The notes beneath the pieces are model-generated. The model searched no databases and was not told the origin of the DNA. It was given only the letters and a program-made list of their open reading frames with translations. From Siphonodentalium dalli (lineage: Eukaryota; Mollusca; Scaphopoda; Gadilida; Siphonodentaliidae), in contig CP136061.1 of the NCBI GenBank assembly GCA_032622095.1, forward strand, positions 202,486,244 to 202,550,243: DNA of 64,000 bases. Direction: 5' to 3'. Shown piece after piece: positions 1 through 13,000 of the stretch (positions are counted from its first letter, which is position 1; the number at the start of each line of letters is the position of its first letter). A program made the translations under genes and the position numbers.

Positions 1-58
1 TTCAACAAATGTTATGTGAACATTTCCAAAGGGAACAACTCATCAATAAGTATTTTAA

Positions 59-795
59 CCCTTTGAACCCGAGAAACCGGAATACCAGTCCAATTCTTAT
101 ATTCCTATATCCCGGGAGACCGGAATACCTGTCCGGAATTCACACGATACTTAACAAAAAATTACAGCACAATAAATGCACACATCAACTATAGTTGTAC
201 TTCTACTATGCACGTATGCGTCACATGTTTACCCACGTGACTTTGATAGACAAACTGATGACAGAGAGTCTGTTTCTTTGCGCATGCGCAGAGGCCTATT
301 TTGAGAAAAAAGTTGCTTTTTATCGTAGGAAAATGGGAATGGGAAGTATTTTGTTAGAAATTTCGCGATCAAAGCACAAATTAACTAGAATTATGCTTCT
401 ACTTTGCGCGAATGAGTCACATGTTCATAGCTCTGAATTTAGCAGCCAACTTGGAGACAGGAGGTCCGTTTCTTTGCTCATGCTCAGAGGTGCATTTTGA
501 GAAACGCCTTTTCAAGTATCGTAGGCAAAGGATAAGAATTTTTTTATAAATATATAGCGCGACCAAAGGGAGCCGCAATATAATCTACATGTATATTGAA
601 CGTGGAATAGACAGTCTCTTTGAAATACCTTGTGACCTATTTCACAGCACACTAGTTCAGTTAGCATAGTGTACATAGCATACATGTATATATGTCCCAG
701 TCTTGTGAGTTACATGTACATTGTCAGAATACTATATAACGTCAGGCGCCTCGGGTTGGGACCATTTAACATTCAGGACATCAGGGTTAAAAGGG
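59..795. mobile_element. TTAA-flanked piggyBac-like non-autonomous element
   Basis: Flanked by TTAA at 55-58 and 796-799. The ends read CCCTTTGAACCC and, on the other strand, CCCTTTTAACCC. TTAA target sites with CCC termini are the hallmark of piggyBac. Inside are two tandem copies of an about 198-base segment (roughly 190-387 and 388-585) containing GTCACATGTT and the tattttgagaaa motif. No transposase is encoded. Confidence 0.6.
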
Positions 796-930
796 TTAAT
801 AGTAAAGAAAGGGTTAAATATGCATTCTTGTGAACAAAAATTTGCAACAAATTTAAAATTGCCTGAGAATGCAGGCTCTTTTTAAGGACCTAACTGATAA
901 AAGGTGTATATTAAATACATAAATACATAC

Positions 931-1051
931 AACTTCATATTGTCTGGAAGGCTCTTGTTTTTGCACATCATACACCAGAAGAAATCTCTTTTTATCCTCA
1001 CGCAATGCTTGTAAGAGCAAGTATCTTGGGTTATCTAATGAAACTGTTTTG
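931..1051 (-). CDS. NWD1-like: NWD1-like exon 20 (last in window)
   Basis: Encodes residues 1269-1309, KTVSLDNPRYLLLQALREDK followed by a segment with RFLLVYDVQKQEPSRQYEV, a further WD40 blade. The acceptor is CATTTTCAG|C and the donor GAAGTT|GTATGT, ending in phase 0. No stop is seen, so the gene continues left of the window. A TTAA-flanked element begins 46 bases upstream of the acceptor. Confidence 0.8.
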
Positions 1052-4000
1052 CTGAAAATGTAGAAATGAGATTCTAAGTCTGATTCAGTTGGTAAATTTA
1101 ACCCCTTCATGATGGGACATGCACTGGTGCAGCATTAAAGAACCTGTGCCAGTGCATTCTCTTGTATATGCGGGTCTCCCATGGGGAGCCTCACATATAT
1201 AGGAGAATGCACTGGCTTACATGGTAAAGGTAAATATTGTTGGGCCAATGCATTATCTTATATATGCGGGTCTCCCATGGCCATGGGAAGCCTCATATAT
1301 ATAAGAGAATGCACTGGCTTACATGGTAAAGGTAAATATTTTTGGGCCAATGTAATCTCTTATATATGCGAGGCTCCCTATGAGAGATTCTCCTTATAGA
1401 AGAGAATGCACTGGCACAGGTTTTCACAAATTTTCAAGAAGCTCTATTCATGGAAGGGTTAACAACTTCACTACTCGATGATGTCTGGATGATGGCAAGC
1501 CTGGATATAGTGTGCCTGATATTTGCAGAATGAGGTCCCCAGAGGGTGAGTTTAGTGACACTATCCTGCATAGCTAGTGTCACTAAATACACCCTCTACT
1601 AACCTCATTTTGTATGGCCTCATCTGCCATGGGAGACATACTCAGATTGAAGTTCCCAAATGGTGAATATTGTGATGTACACCCATTGGGAACCTCAATT
1701 ATGCACTCTCTGGGAACCTCATTCTGCTTAATCAGGAAGTTCCACAGTTGAAGTTGGTAATGTTCACCCATTAGTCACCTTGATTACAATTTATCCTCTG
1801 CAAATTAGGGAATATAGAAACTGAACAGAAGGGAAAAAGTAACTAAAAACAATGTTAATTTGAGACTATAGATACTTCCCTGAGGACTAAGAAGAATGAG
1901 GTCTCCGCTGTGCAGGGTAGCAACACTAAATTCACCCTCTGGGGACCTCATTCTGTATATGCCAGACACACTACATCCAGGATTAGAGTGTTCACTTATT
2001 GCATTTTTTATTAAAGCGACAAAAATTATTTGGTACGATTGAATTCCTATCTCGAATCTCCAACCAAGTTGTTTTTTATATCATGGAAAAGATCGCATTC
2101 ACTAGTCAGCCAATTACAGAAATGCCCGAAGTATATGACCCTTTAACTACCGCAGAATTATGGGAAATTTTCCGGATTTAGTCGGAAATATGGCTTGCTG
2201 CATTCATCAGAAAGCTCTCGGTGAGAGCCTTCTGATGAATGGCAACAAGCCATATTTCCAACTAAATCCTGAGATTACCCATAATTCTGATGTGGTTTAG
2301 GGGTCGATTATTTAGGACATTACTGTAAGTGGACCAATATTTCTCTAACAAATTAATTCTGAAATTCTCATGAGTCATATCCGTTTACCTGACATGTACA
2401 TGTTACACACTTTAATCCTTTGAGGGCCAGGTCGATTTTTGTATAGACCCATATACCCTGTGCCAATGCACTCTCTTATATATGCGAGTCGACCATAGGT
2501 CGCCTCGCATATATAAGAGAATGCATTGGCCTAAAAACTTCTTCTTTTTTTTTTACCAATTGTTTACAATTTTAATAATTTATTCTTATGTTCTTTAAGA
2601 GACTTATTTTGTAGGTTTAGGGCCGATGAGATCGGCCCCTGGCACTCAAAGGGTTAATAATACCAGTATATTTGTAAATGATGTCTCTCGACTGTGAGCA
2701 TCCCTGTGCTTTATTTCATCCTAAAAAGTATCATTGACACTTTTCTGACTATTTAGACTGAAAATATGCAGACGCCATTCTTCATGTTTTCAACACAAGT
2801 TTGAACATTGTAGTTACCAATTACAGTAATTAGTCAGAAATCATAACCAAGAATGATTCTGTTTGATCTCATTTCCATATATCGGGGTATGCATGTTTTC
2901 ATGTATGAAAACTGTAGCAAAATTATACGCGGGTTCGAGCTGCGGTAGCTACGTGAAACATGAGCTTGGACTGAAAATGCATTAATCATAAGTGCATGGC
3001 TATAATACACAACTCTGTTGAGGATGTATGATATTCCGACATTCACATAAATGAACAAATTAAAAACCGGAACTCGCCAAAAATACATGAACCTGGCCAG
3101 TTTTCGAACTCAATTTCAGACATTGTTGAGCAAATCTACCGAATATCAACAAAAGTAGTTGTTATTTATTCAAGTTATCGTGCTAACGCAATACAAATTC
3201 ACAAAAAAATGAAACCTGTTTTCAAACTCAATCAAGATATAATGTTGAGCAATATACCGAATATCAACAAAACCGTTAATATTTGTTCAAGTTATTATGC
3301 CAATGCAATCTTTACATGCCTGCCGGTGAACTGGTCTCGCTAAAGTTTTTTTTTTAAACTTGACCAATTATAAAAAGTTTACACACTTGGGGTCGTATTC
3401 ACCAGCTGGATTTATATATAGTCCAGGTAGTTTATACGAGGCGACGCTCAATACGAACCTCTCGGTGGACATTGATGGGAAGACATCGCCGCGCGACCGG
3501 TATAGGATTATTCAATTAAGGTGGTTGGGGGACAATCATGGATTGACCACCGGTTACGTACATAAAACACGCTGCGCATAGCTGAGTAACGGTACATGTT
3601 TGATTCAGTTCAATCATGAGTAACCGATGGAAAGGATGGTGTACATAACCGATGGACCCAACACTTTTTGAGCATATAGTGCATTGAAACATAAAAATCC
3701 TTGAAAACAAAGAGACCGAAACCATTCACCAGTGCCGGAAAGCAATTTCTTCGGAAATGGTAGGAAATAGATCCTGTCTAGTATTTGGATTGTGTTTAAA
3801 TTATATAGCGTCCAACAAACCTCCACTCATCATGTGGCGACAGGGTTTTTTTTACTAGGGAATTCGTTGTTTTTTTTACCAACATTTGCTTATTCTCATA
3901 ATTTTTGTCAAAAGATTGACTGAGAAGGCCATCAGTTGGAAGTTTACCGACCCTAATTGGGTGTCAGGTCAGAAATTTCCAAAACTTTGCAAGCTTGTGT

Positions 4001-7000
4001 CCTTGTTCCTCCTCCATGGCCAGTCAAAAACTGCTAATTATTCAAAAAATTTCAACCGTAGTAGGGGATGTCAGCTTGGAAATTTACAACGCTTGGAAAT
4101 TAAGCTTGAGGCCAATCTGGATGCTAGGATTTTGCGATATTCATGTGCCGATTTCAAAATGTTCTCACACCGAACTGTGGACTGCCCGGTGTATCTTGAT
4201 CATCCCTCCCTATTGCCGTTTGAAAACAATTCTCATATTGGACAGCCGTGGTTCGCCCAGTAGATTACCTTGATACCCCCGGCCAGTGACCACAGGGTGC
4301 AAATGAATTATGCAAACGTGTTTGGTCTGGTTGAAGGGGTGGTGCAGTTGAGATTATCAAGGTGGGCATGCACCCCCACACTTGAGACCCTCCAGCCACG
4401 TCACTGATTTTTTTAGTGGGTTGGACCACTCCGTTATAATTAACTGAGATGTTGTCGTGGTTTTTCCTCTTCCTCACATTGTGCCATTTCGAATATCTGA
4501 ATTATGTCACCAAAACTCATTCTGCATATTATAATACACACCGGCCAGTCGGAGTCTCTTTAAAATTATACGCATAATGTATACCGCTAATACATGCGGA
4601 TTGTGGCCAGTTAGTGCTCGAGATCTGACAAACACAAATGGCAAATCTGACCAAGGGTGCCGGAAGAGGGGGGCAGGGGTGGCAGCTGACCCCCCCTGCC
4701 CTTGACCAAGGGGGGCGAGCGGGGGCAGGACTTGCCCTTTTTCTGGAGACAGAAAATGCTTTTTGTGTGTTTAATCTCGTGTTTTTATAGCAAAATGTGA
4801 CTTTTTTGGTCCAAATACCACCAATTTCACAAGGAATATTATTTTTTTGTCAATTTTATCACAAAACGGCGATAAAAACCGACAAATACCATTAAAATAG
4901 GGATTTTTGCCACAATTAATTTATGGTTATTTTCCCGAGTTTGCAGAGAAAATGCCCTTTTTTGCGGAAAAGTGCCCTTTTTGTAGGCTCTGCTCCCCCT
5001 GCCCTTGGATGCTTCCGGCGCCCCTGAATCTGACAGATTGGGTCAATCACATCATCGATAGCGTGAGTTGTTAACGAAGACACCTTGTGCGGTCAGCCGC
5101 TACCAAATAAACTACCTGGTTTATAAAATAAACCCACTCGGTGAATACGACCCTTGGGGTTTAAGGACCATGCGCATGGGCTTGAGAAACAGGAAATTTA
5201 CTTGAACTAAGATCCTTACTTTATCTGTTTAAAGTCCTGTAATCCAGATCCTGCTTCTCGTTTGGTCCCAACAGGAAGTTGTCTGTTCCATACACGTAGT
5301 ACACAGTCACCAGTGATCGTAACATAGACATCCTTGTTAACTGTTCTGCAATTACTAATACTTGGTGTTCCATGGTGCTCTATAATTTCTTCTCTTGTTT
5401 CTGTCTCCAAATTCCAAACAACAACAAATTCATTATAGGGGTAGTACAATGTTCCATCCAATGTCATGTGGTATAACTGTACACAGTGTTTTTCATTACC
5501 TGTAAATTGAGATTGAAATATGTGAAACACCATCCAAATGAATAATAGACCATTCCAATGTATACTTTTATGACTGAATGGGAGAATCCATTTAGTATAG
5601 AGAGGGTTAAAATAAACAATAATAATTTCTTCATCTATACCTTTGATGGTCTTGATTTTCTCCAAAGAGTCAATTTGTAGAAAAATTAGATCATTGTTAG
5701 ATATTGAGGAGACGATGACAAATTTCTCATCTCGGGTGACAACCAAGGCATCTATAGTATCCTCACAATCATCTTCTGATGCTGCTGGTGCGAACACGCG
5801 TGCACATTTTGTGAATTCCTGTTTTTTTGTGCTGAAGACAATCACGTGAGTCTCTTCATCGTTGGTGAGGCATATGTAATTCTTAATCCCTGAAAATAGT
5901 ATACATTTCATTGCTGTAGTGCAAGTAACCCTTTCATGACAGAATTGCGCTGGTACAGCATTATATATCCTATGCCAGTGCATTCTCTTATATATGCGAG
6001 TCTCCTATTTGGAGCCTGGCATATATAAGAGAATGCTCTGGCTTACAAGATCAAGGTAAAAATTGTTAGACCAATGCATTCTCTTATATATATGAGGCGC
6101 CCTATGGGACTCGCACATATACAGTAAGAGAACGCATTGTCCCACTAGTCATTAAAGAGTTAAACTCTTGCTTTAGTAAATACTCATTGACAAGTAATTC
6201 CCTTATGAAATGTTCACATAGAAAATTATAAAAGTTCAACAAATGGCATGAAAATTTCTGACCAATGTATAGGAATCATGCTGCACATGTGTTACATCTA
6301 TCATCTGCTTATATTTCCTTAACCCTTTACCCAACAGAAGGGCCCTGTGCCAATGCATTCTCTTATATATGCGAGTCGACCATAGGTCGCCTCGCATATA
6401 TAAGAGAATGCATTGGCTTAACACATTAAAAATTATAAACTTGTTAAAGAATGTAAGAAAAAATGGTAAAAAGTGTTAAAAAAAGATTTTTTTTAGGCCA
6501 ATGCATTCTCTTATATATGCGAGGCAACCTATGGTCGACTCGCATATATAAGAGAATGCATTGGCACAGGGCTAACTGTAACTATCACAATGTGGTCAAG
6601 GAGCCGGTTCCAATGATATCCATATTTGTATGGTTCTATTGAGACAGACCGAAGATATTTTAGGCTGTTGAAGCTTTATTTGGCCGGTTTTGGCCGGTTT
6701 GTTGGGTAAAGGGTTAACATATCTCCAAGCCTGAGTTTAGTGTGCCTGTCATTTGCAGAATGAGGTCCCCAGAGGGCGAATTTAGTGATGCTATCCCGCA
6801 TAGTGGGCTAGGATCACTAAATTCACCCACTGGGGACCTCATTCTGCTTAGGCCTCATCTTCTCTGGAAAGTTTCTTTATTATCATATTTCTATAGAAAC
6901 TTCTTCACATAGATTCTATTCCTTGTTTAGTTTAGTTTCTCTATACCGGAATCCCCAAATTGGCAGACACACATTGCATAATTGAGGTTCCCAATGGGTG

Positions 7001-10000
7001 TACATCACAATATTCACCATTTGGGAACTTCAATCTGAGTATGTCTCCCATGGCAGATGAGGCCATACAAAATGAGGTTAGTAGAGGGTGTATTTAGTGA
7101 CACTAGCTTTGCGGGATAGCGTCACTAAATTCACCGTCTGGGGACCTCATTCTGCAAATGACAGGCACACTAAAATCAGACTTGCATCTCTCCATATGAA
7201 AAATAGACCATTAATTCCAAGCCTTGAAACAGGGTGTCTGTCATTTGCAGAATGAGGTTCCCAGAGGGTGAATTTAGTGATGCTACCCCCGCATAGTGGG
7301 CTAGCATCACCAAATTCACCCTCTGGGGACCTCATTCTGCTTACACCTCAGCAGAATGAGATTCCCAGAAGGTGAATTTGGTAATGCTAGCCCGCTATGC
7401 GGGGTAGCATCACTAAATTCACCCACTGGGGACCTCATTCTGCAAATGACAGACACCCTATTTCAAGGCTTGATTAATTCCAATGTATACTTTTATAATT
7501 GACTGGGAGAAAACTTTAATAAAGATATGGTTAATGAACAATAGATGATCGCTGACCAAAATGTCCCCCGAGCCTGAGCTTAGTGTGCCTGTCATTTGCA
7601 GAATGAGGTCCCCAGAGGGTGAATTTAGTGTAGTGACGCTATCCCACATAGCAGGCTAGCATCACAGTGACTTCAACCAATGTGAAACCTCTAGGCTGGT
7701 CCCTGCTTCAAAGTATAGCTGTGCATTGAAATGCGCCATCCAATAATTATCGTACAATCACAGAAAATCTGAGTTTTGTATATAGCTCTATTCAACTATA
7801 ACAGTTGAATTCAAGAAGTGCCACCTGGTGATTATACCAACTTCAGTTTAGTGCGAATTTAGTCATGATGATTATCTCTTTCTCAGTCTGAGGTACCTTC
7901 ACAAACAAACAAAAAACAAATAAAGAAAGCCAATACATCAAACTTCTTCAAAAGTGGGGTATTTATCCACTGCTCACTACCTCTATTGCCTACATAAAGC
8001 CTGCCTAATAAACGTTACGTTTATTACGTCAATGTAGTTTATTAGGTCAACATAGCTTTATTAGGTTAGTACTACTTTCATGACGTAATTGTATATGCAA
8101 ATTGTGCAGGTAACTAGGGACGTCAACCGATGTGAATGACGTCATTGTGATTTTAGGACCTTTTTATAATCCATAGTTCACCGCAATTGATACAAAATTC
8201 ATAATCGGATATGTGTTTTCGCTCTAAAACGCTCTAAAAAGTCCAGCTTAGAATAACTATTAAAATAACCCAACAAACAATTTCGCTCTAAGCTGCACTC
8301 CGGTTTTTCCACGTCATGAATGCTAATTAGTTTCCTTGACCTAATAAATGTATTAAAGGGCGACGAATGTAAAACTGAGGAAAATGACAGATTTACTTCA
8401 CAAAAGGCAAGTTTTTGTGTGATGGAAAATAAAATATGTAGCTAATGTTGTCGCTTAAACTGTTTATGTCCGCTCGGGGGATTTGGCATCTATTGGACTC
8501 GGCAGAGCCTCACCTAATAGATGCTCAAATCCCCCTCATGGACATAAAGAGTTTAAGCGACAACACTAGCTACATATTCTATATATATTGATGGACCTAC
8601 CTGATGGTTTCGACATTGCACCAATTGTTCCAACCTTTGACGATGCAATAGATTTGGGAATTTTGCATGTTGAAACCTTCTCCTTTTTCTCTATATTAAA
8701 TATATGAACACTCGCAGGATTTCCATCAAACAGGTAAGCGAATGCATCTTTTTTGGGCGGAACTAATATTGAACTATTATTGCAGCTTATTAGCTGCTTC
8801 CACACCAGTTGCCCAGTTTTGATATGATAGGCATAGAAACCGTTATTGTGGATGTACGTGCAAATGAGTGTCTCTCCGCAGCACAGAAATATGTTATCAA
8901 CATTCTCTTGGAGATCTATGGAGATCAGCATGCGTCCTTCAACTATATTCCAAGTTTTTATTGTCTGGTCTTCACTACCTGAAATATAATTAGCATTAAG
9001 ACTTTGATTGATTTCCGACTTTCTTTCCTTATCTTTATTCTGCAAATGACAGGCACCTTAAACTCAGACTCGACTAATAAACTGCGGGGGCTTTCGTGAC
9101 ATTGTTGGTATGGACTCAATAGGTAATTACACCCACTTAATTTGCTATCATATTTTGCCATTCATGGTACAGTAATGTCCTACGTAATCGACTCCTTAAC
9201 CACAGCAGAATTATGGGTAACTTTTCAGGATTTAGTCAGAAATATGGCTTGTTGCCATTCATCGGAAAGCTCTCCCCTAGATTTCAGATGAATGGCAACA
9301 AGCCATATTCCCAACTAAATCCTGAAAAGTTACCCATAATTCTGATGTGGTTAAGGAGTCGATTACTTAGGGCATTACTTTAAATAGGATAGAAGTAATG
9401 GCACTAGAGTGGAATATACTGAATGTTGAGAGTAGTAATTTTGTAATAACAACGCGCAACATCACAGCAACGTCACTATAAAGTTCCCAATATTTAAGGA
9501 TATTTTCAACTCAAATGCATTTTGCAGGTCACATTTTTTCACTGAGAGTCTGAAATGTAATTATAAGTAATAATCTTGGAATCTTAAATGGGGAATGTAC
9601 ACTAAATCCAGCCATTTAAGGGATATTCCGTCATATTTAAGTTTTATGGAAGTGCATGAGCAACTTCCGACGATCCACCAAACATTAAAGAGACAGATAT
9701 GTGTGAACATTCTTAAAGGGGGACTCTACACTAAATCCTACCATTTATGGGGCCATCTCATATTATACCCAACAGAATATAATAATTGCAACAAATAAAT
9801 TAATTTGTGCCATGGATGAGTGCAAAATACACTTGTGTGCTCTATGAAAGATGTAAAAAACATGGTATTTATCATGAAAATTAATTACTGACCCCGAGTC
9901 ATAAACTCATTTTCGTTATAATGACCATGTTTTTTGCATCGTTCATAGAGCACACAAATGTATGTTGCACTAAAACCCTGGCTCAAATTCACTTATTTGT

Positions 10001-13000
10001 TGCATATATATTTGAGTATAAACATAAATGGTCCCAAAATGGCCAGATTTAGTGTACAGTACCCCTTATTATAAGTACAGTTTAAAGGCATCATACATAA
10101 TGATAAAATTGTTCATATATATATAATCGCATATTTAGGAAACCAGGATTGTTGCTTTTATTTGTTTTGCTTATAAAGAACTCGCTTGCCAAAATGACAA
10201 AAATTTTGGCAAGTGTCATACGTTCAATAAACATAGGCAATACAGTAATGCCCTAAGTAATCGACTCCATAACCACAGCATAATTGTGGGTAACTTTTCA
10301 GGATTTAGTCGGAAATATGGCTTGTTGCCATTGATCGGAAAGCTCTCGGGGAGAGCTTTCCGATGAATGGCAACAAGCCATATTTCCGACTAAATCCATA
10401 ATTCTGCTGTGGTTAAAGAGCTGATTACTTAGGGCATTACTGTACCTGTCACAGCTGTTTTTCCATCCGATGTTAGCGCCAAGCAATCAATTGATTTTGT
10501 ATGCCCACTCAAACAATGAATCAGCTGTCCACCTGCCGTCAACTGTATCTGGTTACTCGCTTCCATATATGGAAATCTGCAATCCTCACATTGTTGAAGA
10601 AAGTCATCATCCATGATCTGGTAAAACAATATAAATAATAAAAACATGCCAAGAGTGAAAATTTTAAATCATGCACTATTCGTGATATTTTACATAAGAC
10701 ATGATGTAAATAATAATTATTTGATGTAAATTTGATATACATCCTCTGGATTGCATGCTTTAAACTACCTGTTTTTTAGTTTCTCAATAGGCATATATGC
10801 AGTTTTGTTAAAACTAGACCAAGGTTTCAATACAGTCAACAGTCAGTCTAATTTTAAAGACTCCGGTACTTAAATTGATTTCAGAGATGACCAAGGAATC
10901 CCCAGCTCGCAACAGCTCTTTAATAATCATGTTTCGAAATAAGGCACCATTTACTGTTTTGATTGACGTACAACAATGTCAGCAGGCTTCAAACCAAAGT
11001 ACCGACGGTACCGCAACTTTCGGTACCAGTTCCGTACTGATGTTCAGTACCGCAAACCGGATCAGTATCGGTACTCATTGAGTGGACTTTTATACTGCAA
11101 ATAACTTTGGTTTTGTGGGGTTCCATCATCAATTATTCATTAAGTTCGAGGTTTAGTCAAACAACGGAAATAAAGATCGCAATGACATTTACGACCAAAA
11201 TTGTTGTCTGCGCGGTTTTCGGCAAGTCGCAAAGGGAGGAATTTTTAAAAGACGGAATACAGAGTGGAACTAATGTAGACATGTATGTTTGACTACTGGA
11301 CCGGCTAACATTGTAGGCTTGTATGGATACACGTACGGTACACCATATTATTTGTGTGGTGATTAATTAGAGAACTCACTAATCGGCCATATTACTCGCA
11401 ATCTCGCATGTTGTAATTTCATAAATGATGTCACCCAATGAAACAAAAGTCATTTCCAGTATAAAGCCTAGTTGTAGTTGGCTAGTTAGAATATTTGGAA
11501 TAGATTTTGAGAGAAAATAGTCAAATACACTCTGTGTCTGTGACATTAACTTTATATCACAAATTCCGGCCGCATCAAAGAAATACAGTTATCATCAGCG
11601 CCCACACAATGCATGCATTCTGTCAATTTCATGACAATTTGTCATATTACGGCATACTGTGCCTTTGATGTTTGAATGTGCTGACGATATCACATTAACC
11701 CATCACAGTTGTGTTTGGTGTTATGTTGAGTTGCTTAATAAAACCTTTATATTCCTTGAGAGATATATTAATATAAATCAACAATAAGTACCGAGAACCA
11801 TCGGTACTCGACACAGAACCAGTACCGATTTAATTCCTGATTACCGCCGGTTCCGGTACCGGTAACAGTACCTATTGGCAACCCTGCTTCAAACTCATGT
11901 TGCTTACTAATGCTTACTTCAGTGTCAACCTTTAAACGGTTCAGAAGTTGTGATGGTAGTTGATCAGGATCAATGTGAAGTGGAAATTCCGAGAGTCTCA
12001 GCGCCTGACGGATAATTCCAAGCTTCTTGTCTTCTGATGGCATTGTCTTAAGTGCAAGATCAAAGTCATTCAGCACTTGCCTGAAATTTGCACATGTAAT
12101 AATTTAAATTTCTTTGCAGCTCATCATTTGACAACAAGAACAATCGTAATGTGTTTCGGTGATAGCAGGCAGCAGGTTCCAGGGTGAAAAACTTTGCATA
12201 TGTAGATATATTTGGAATTGGAATATTTTAATTTAGTCTAACCGAAAAATGGCATTGCATATATTGTGCATGATGCTGTTTCTTGAAAATTAGACAAATG
12301 TTCTAAGACCTGGCTAAACATTGGAATAAATGCATTAGATATTCCGACTTCAACAGGATTCAACAAATATATTAACCCCTTCTTTACTAAATAATTATTA
12401 AAGGGGGACTGTACACTAAATCCAGCCATTTATGGGACCATATCATTTTATACTCAACAAAATATATGAAACAAATGAATGAATTTGAGCCATGGATTAG
12501 TGCAAAATACACTTGTGTGCTCTATGAACGATGCAAACAACATGGTAATTATAATGAAAATGAATAAATGGCTGAATTAATTTTTATTATAATTACCATG
12601 TTGTTTGCATTGTTTATTGAGCACATTTTTCACTCAACTCTGACTCAAATTCGTTCATTTGTTGCATATATTCTGTTGAGTAGAAAAGGAGATGGTCCGA
12701 AAAATGACCGGATTTAGGGTACAGTCCCCTTTTAATGTGTAGTTCCCTTAGGAACTGTTCAGGTAATATGGTCAACAAACAGATATAGGGCATTTGCTGA
12801 ACTTATTAGTATTATCTAAAAATTACCCACCAATGTAAAGGAATCATGCATGCTGTGGTTGTATTAACCCTTTAACGATGGGAGCTGCGATGGTGCAGCA
12901 TTAAATATCCTGTGCCAGTGCATTCTCTTATATAGCGAGTCTCCCATAGGGAGCCTGGTGTATATAAGAGAAAACACGGGCTTACAGGTCAAGGTAAATA

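Noticed and set aside
195-500. 101-codon plus-strand frame
   Set aside because: It lies across the tandem duplicate inside the TTAA-flanked element and looks like chance.
3886-4263. Transposase gene of the 3391-5152 element
   Set aside because: The 125-codon frame shows no catalytic motif or known domain; the element is best called non-autonomous.
5500-5640. Counting 5220-5889 as a single exon, since the frame is open throughout
   Set aside because: The middle 141 bases have clean GT/AG ends and lack WD40 character.
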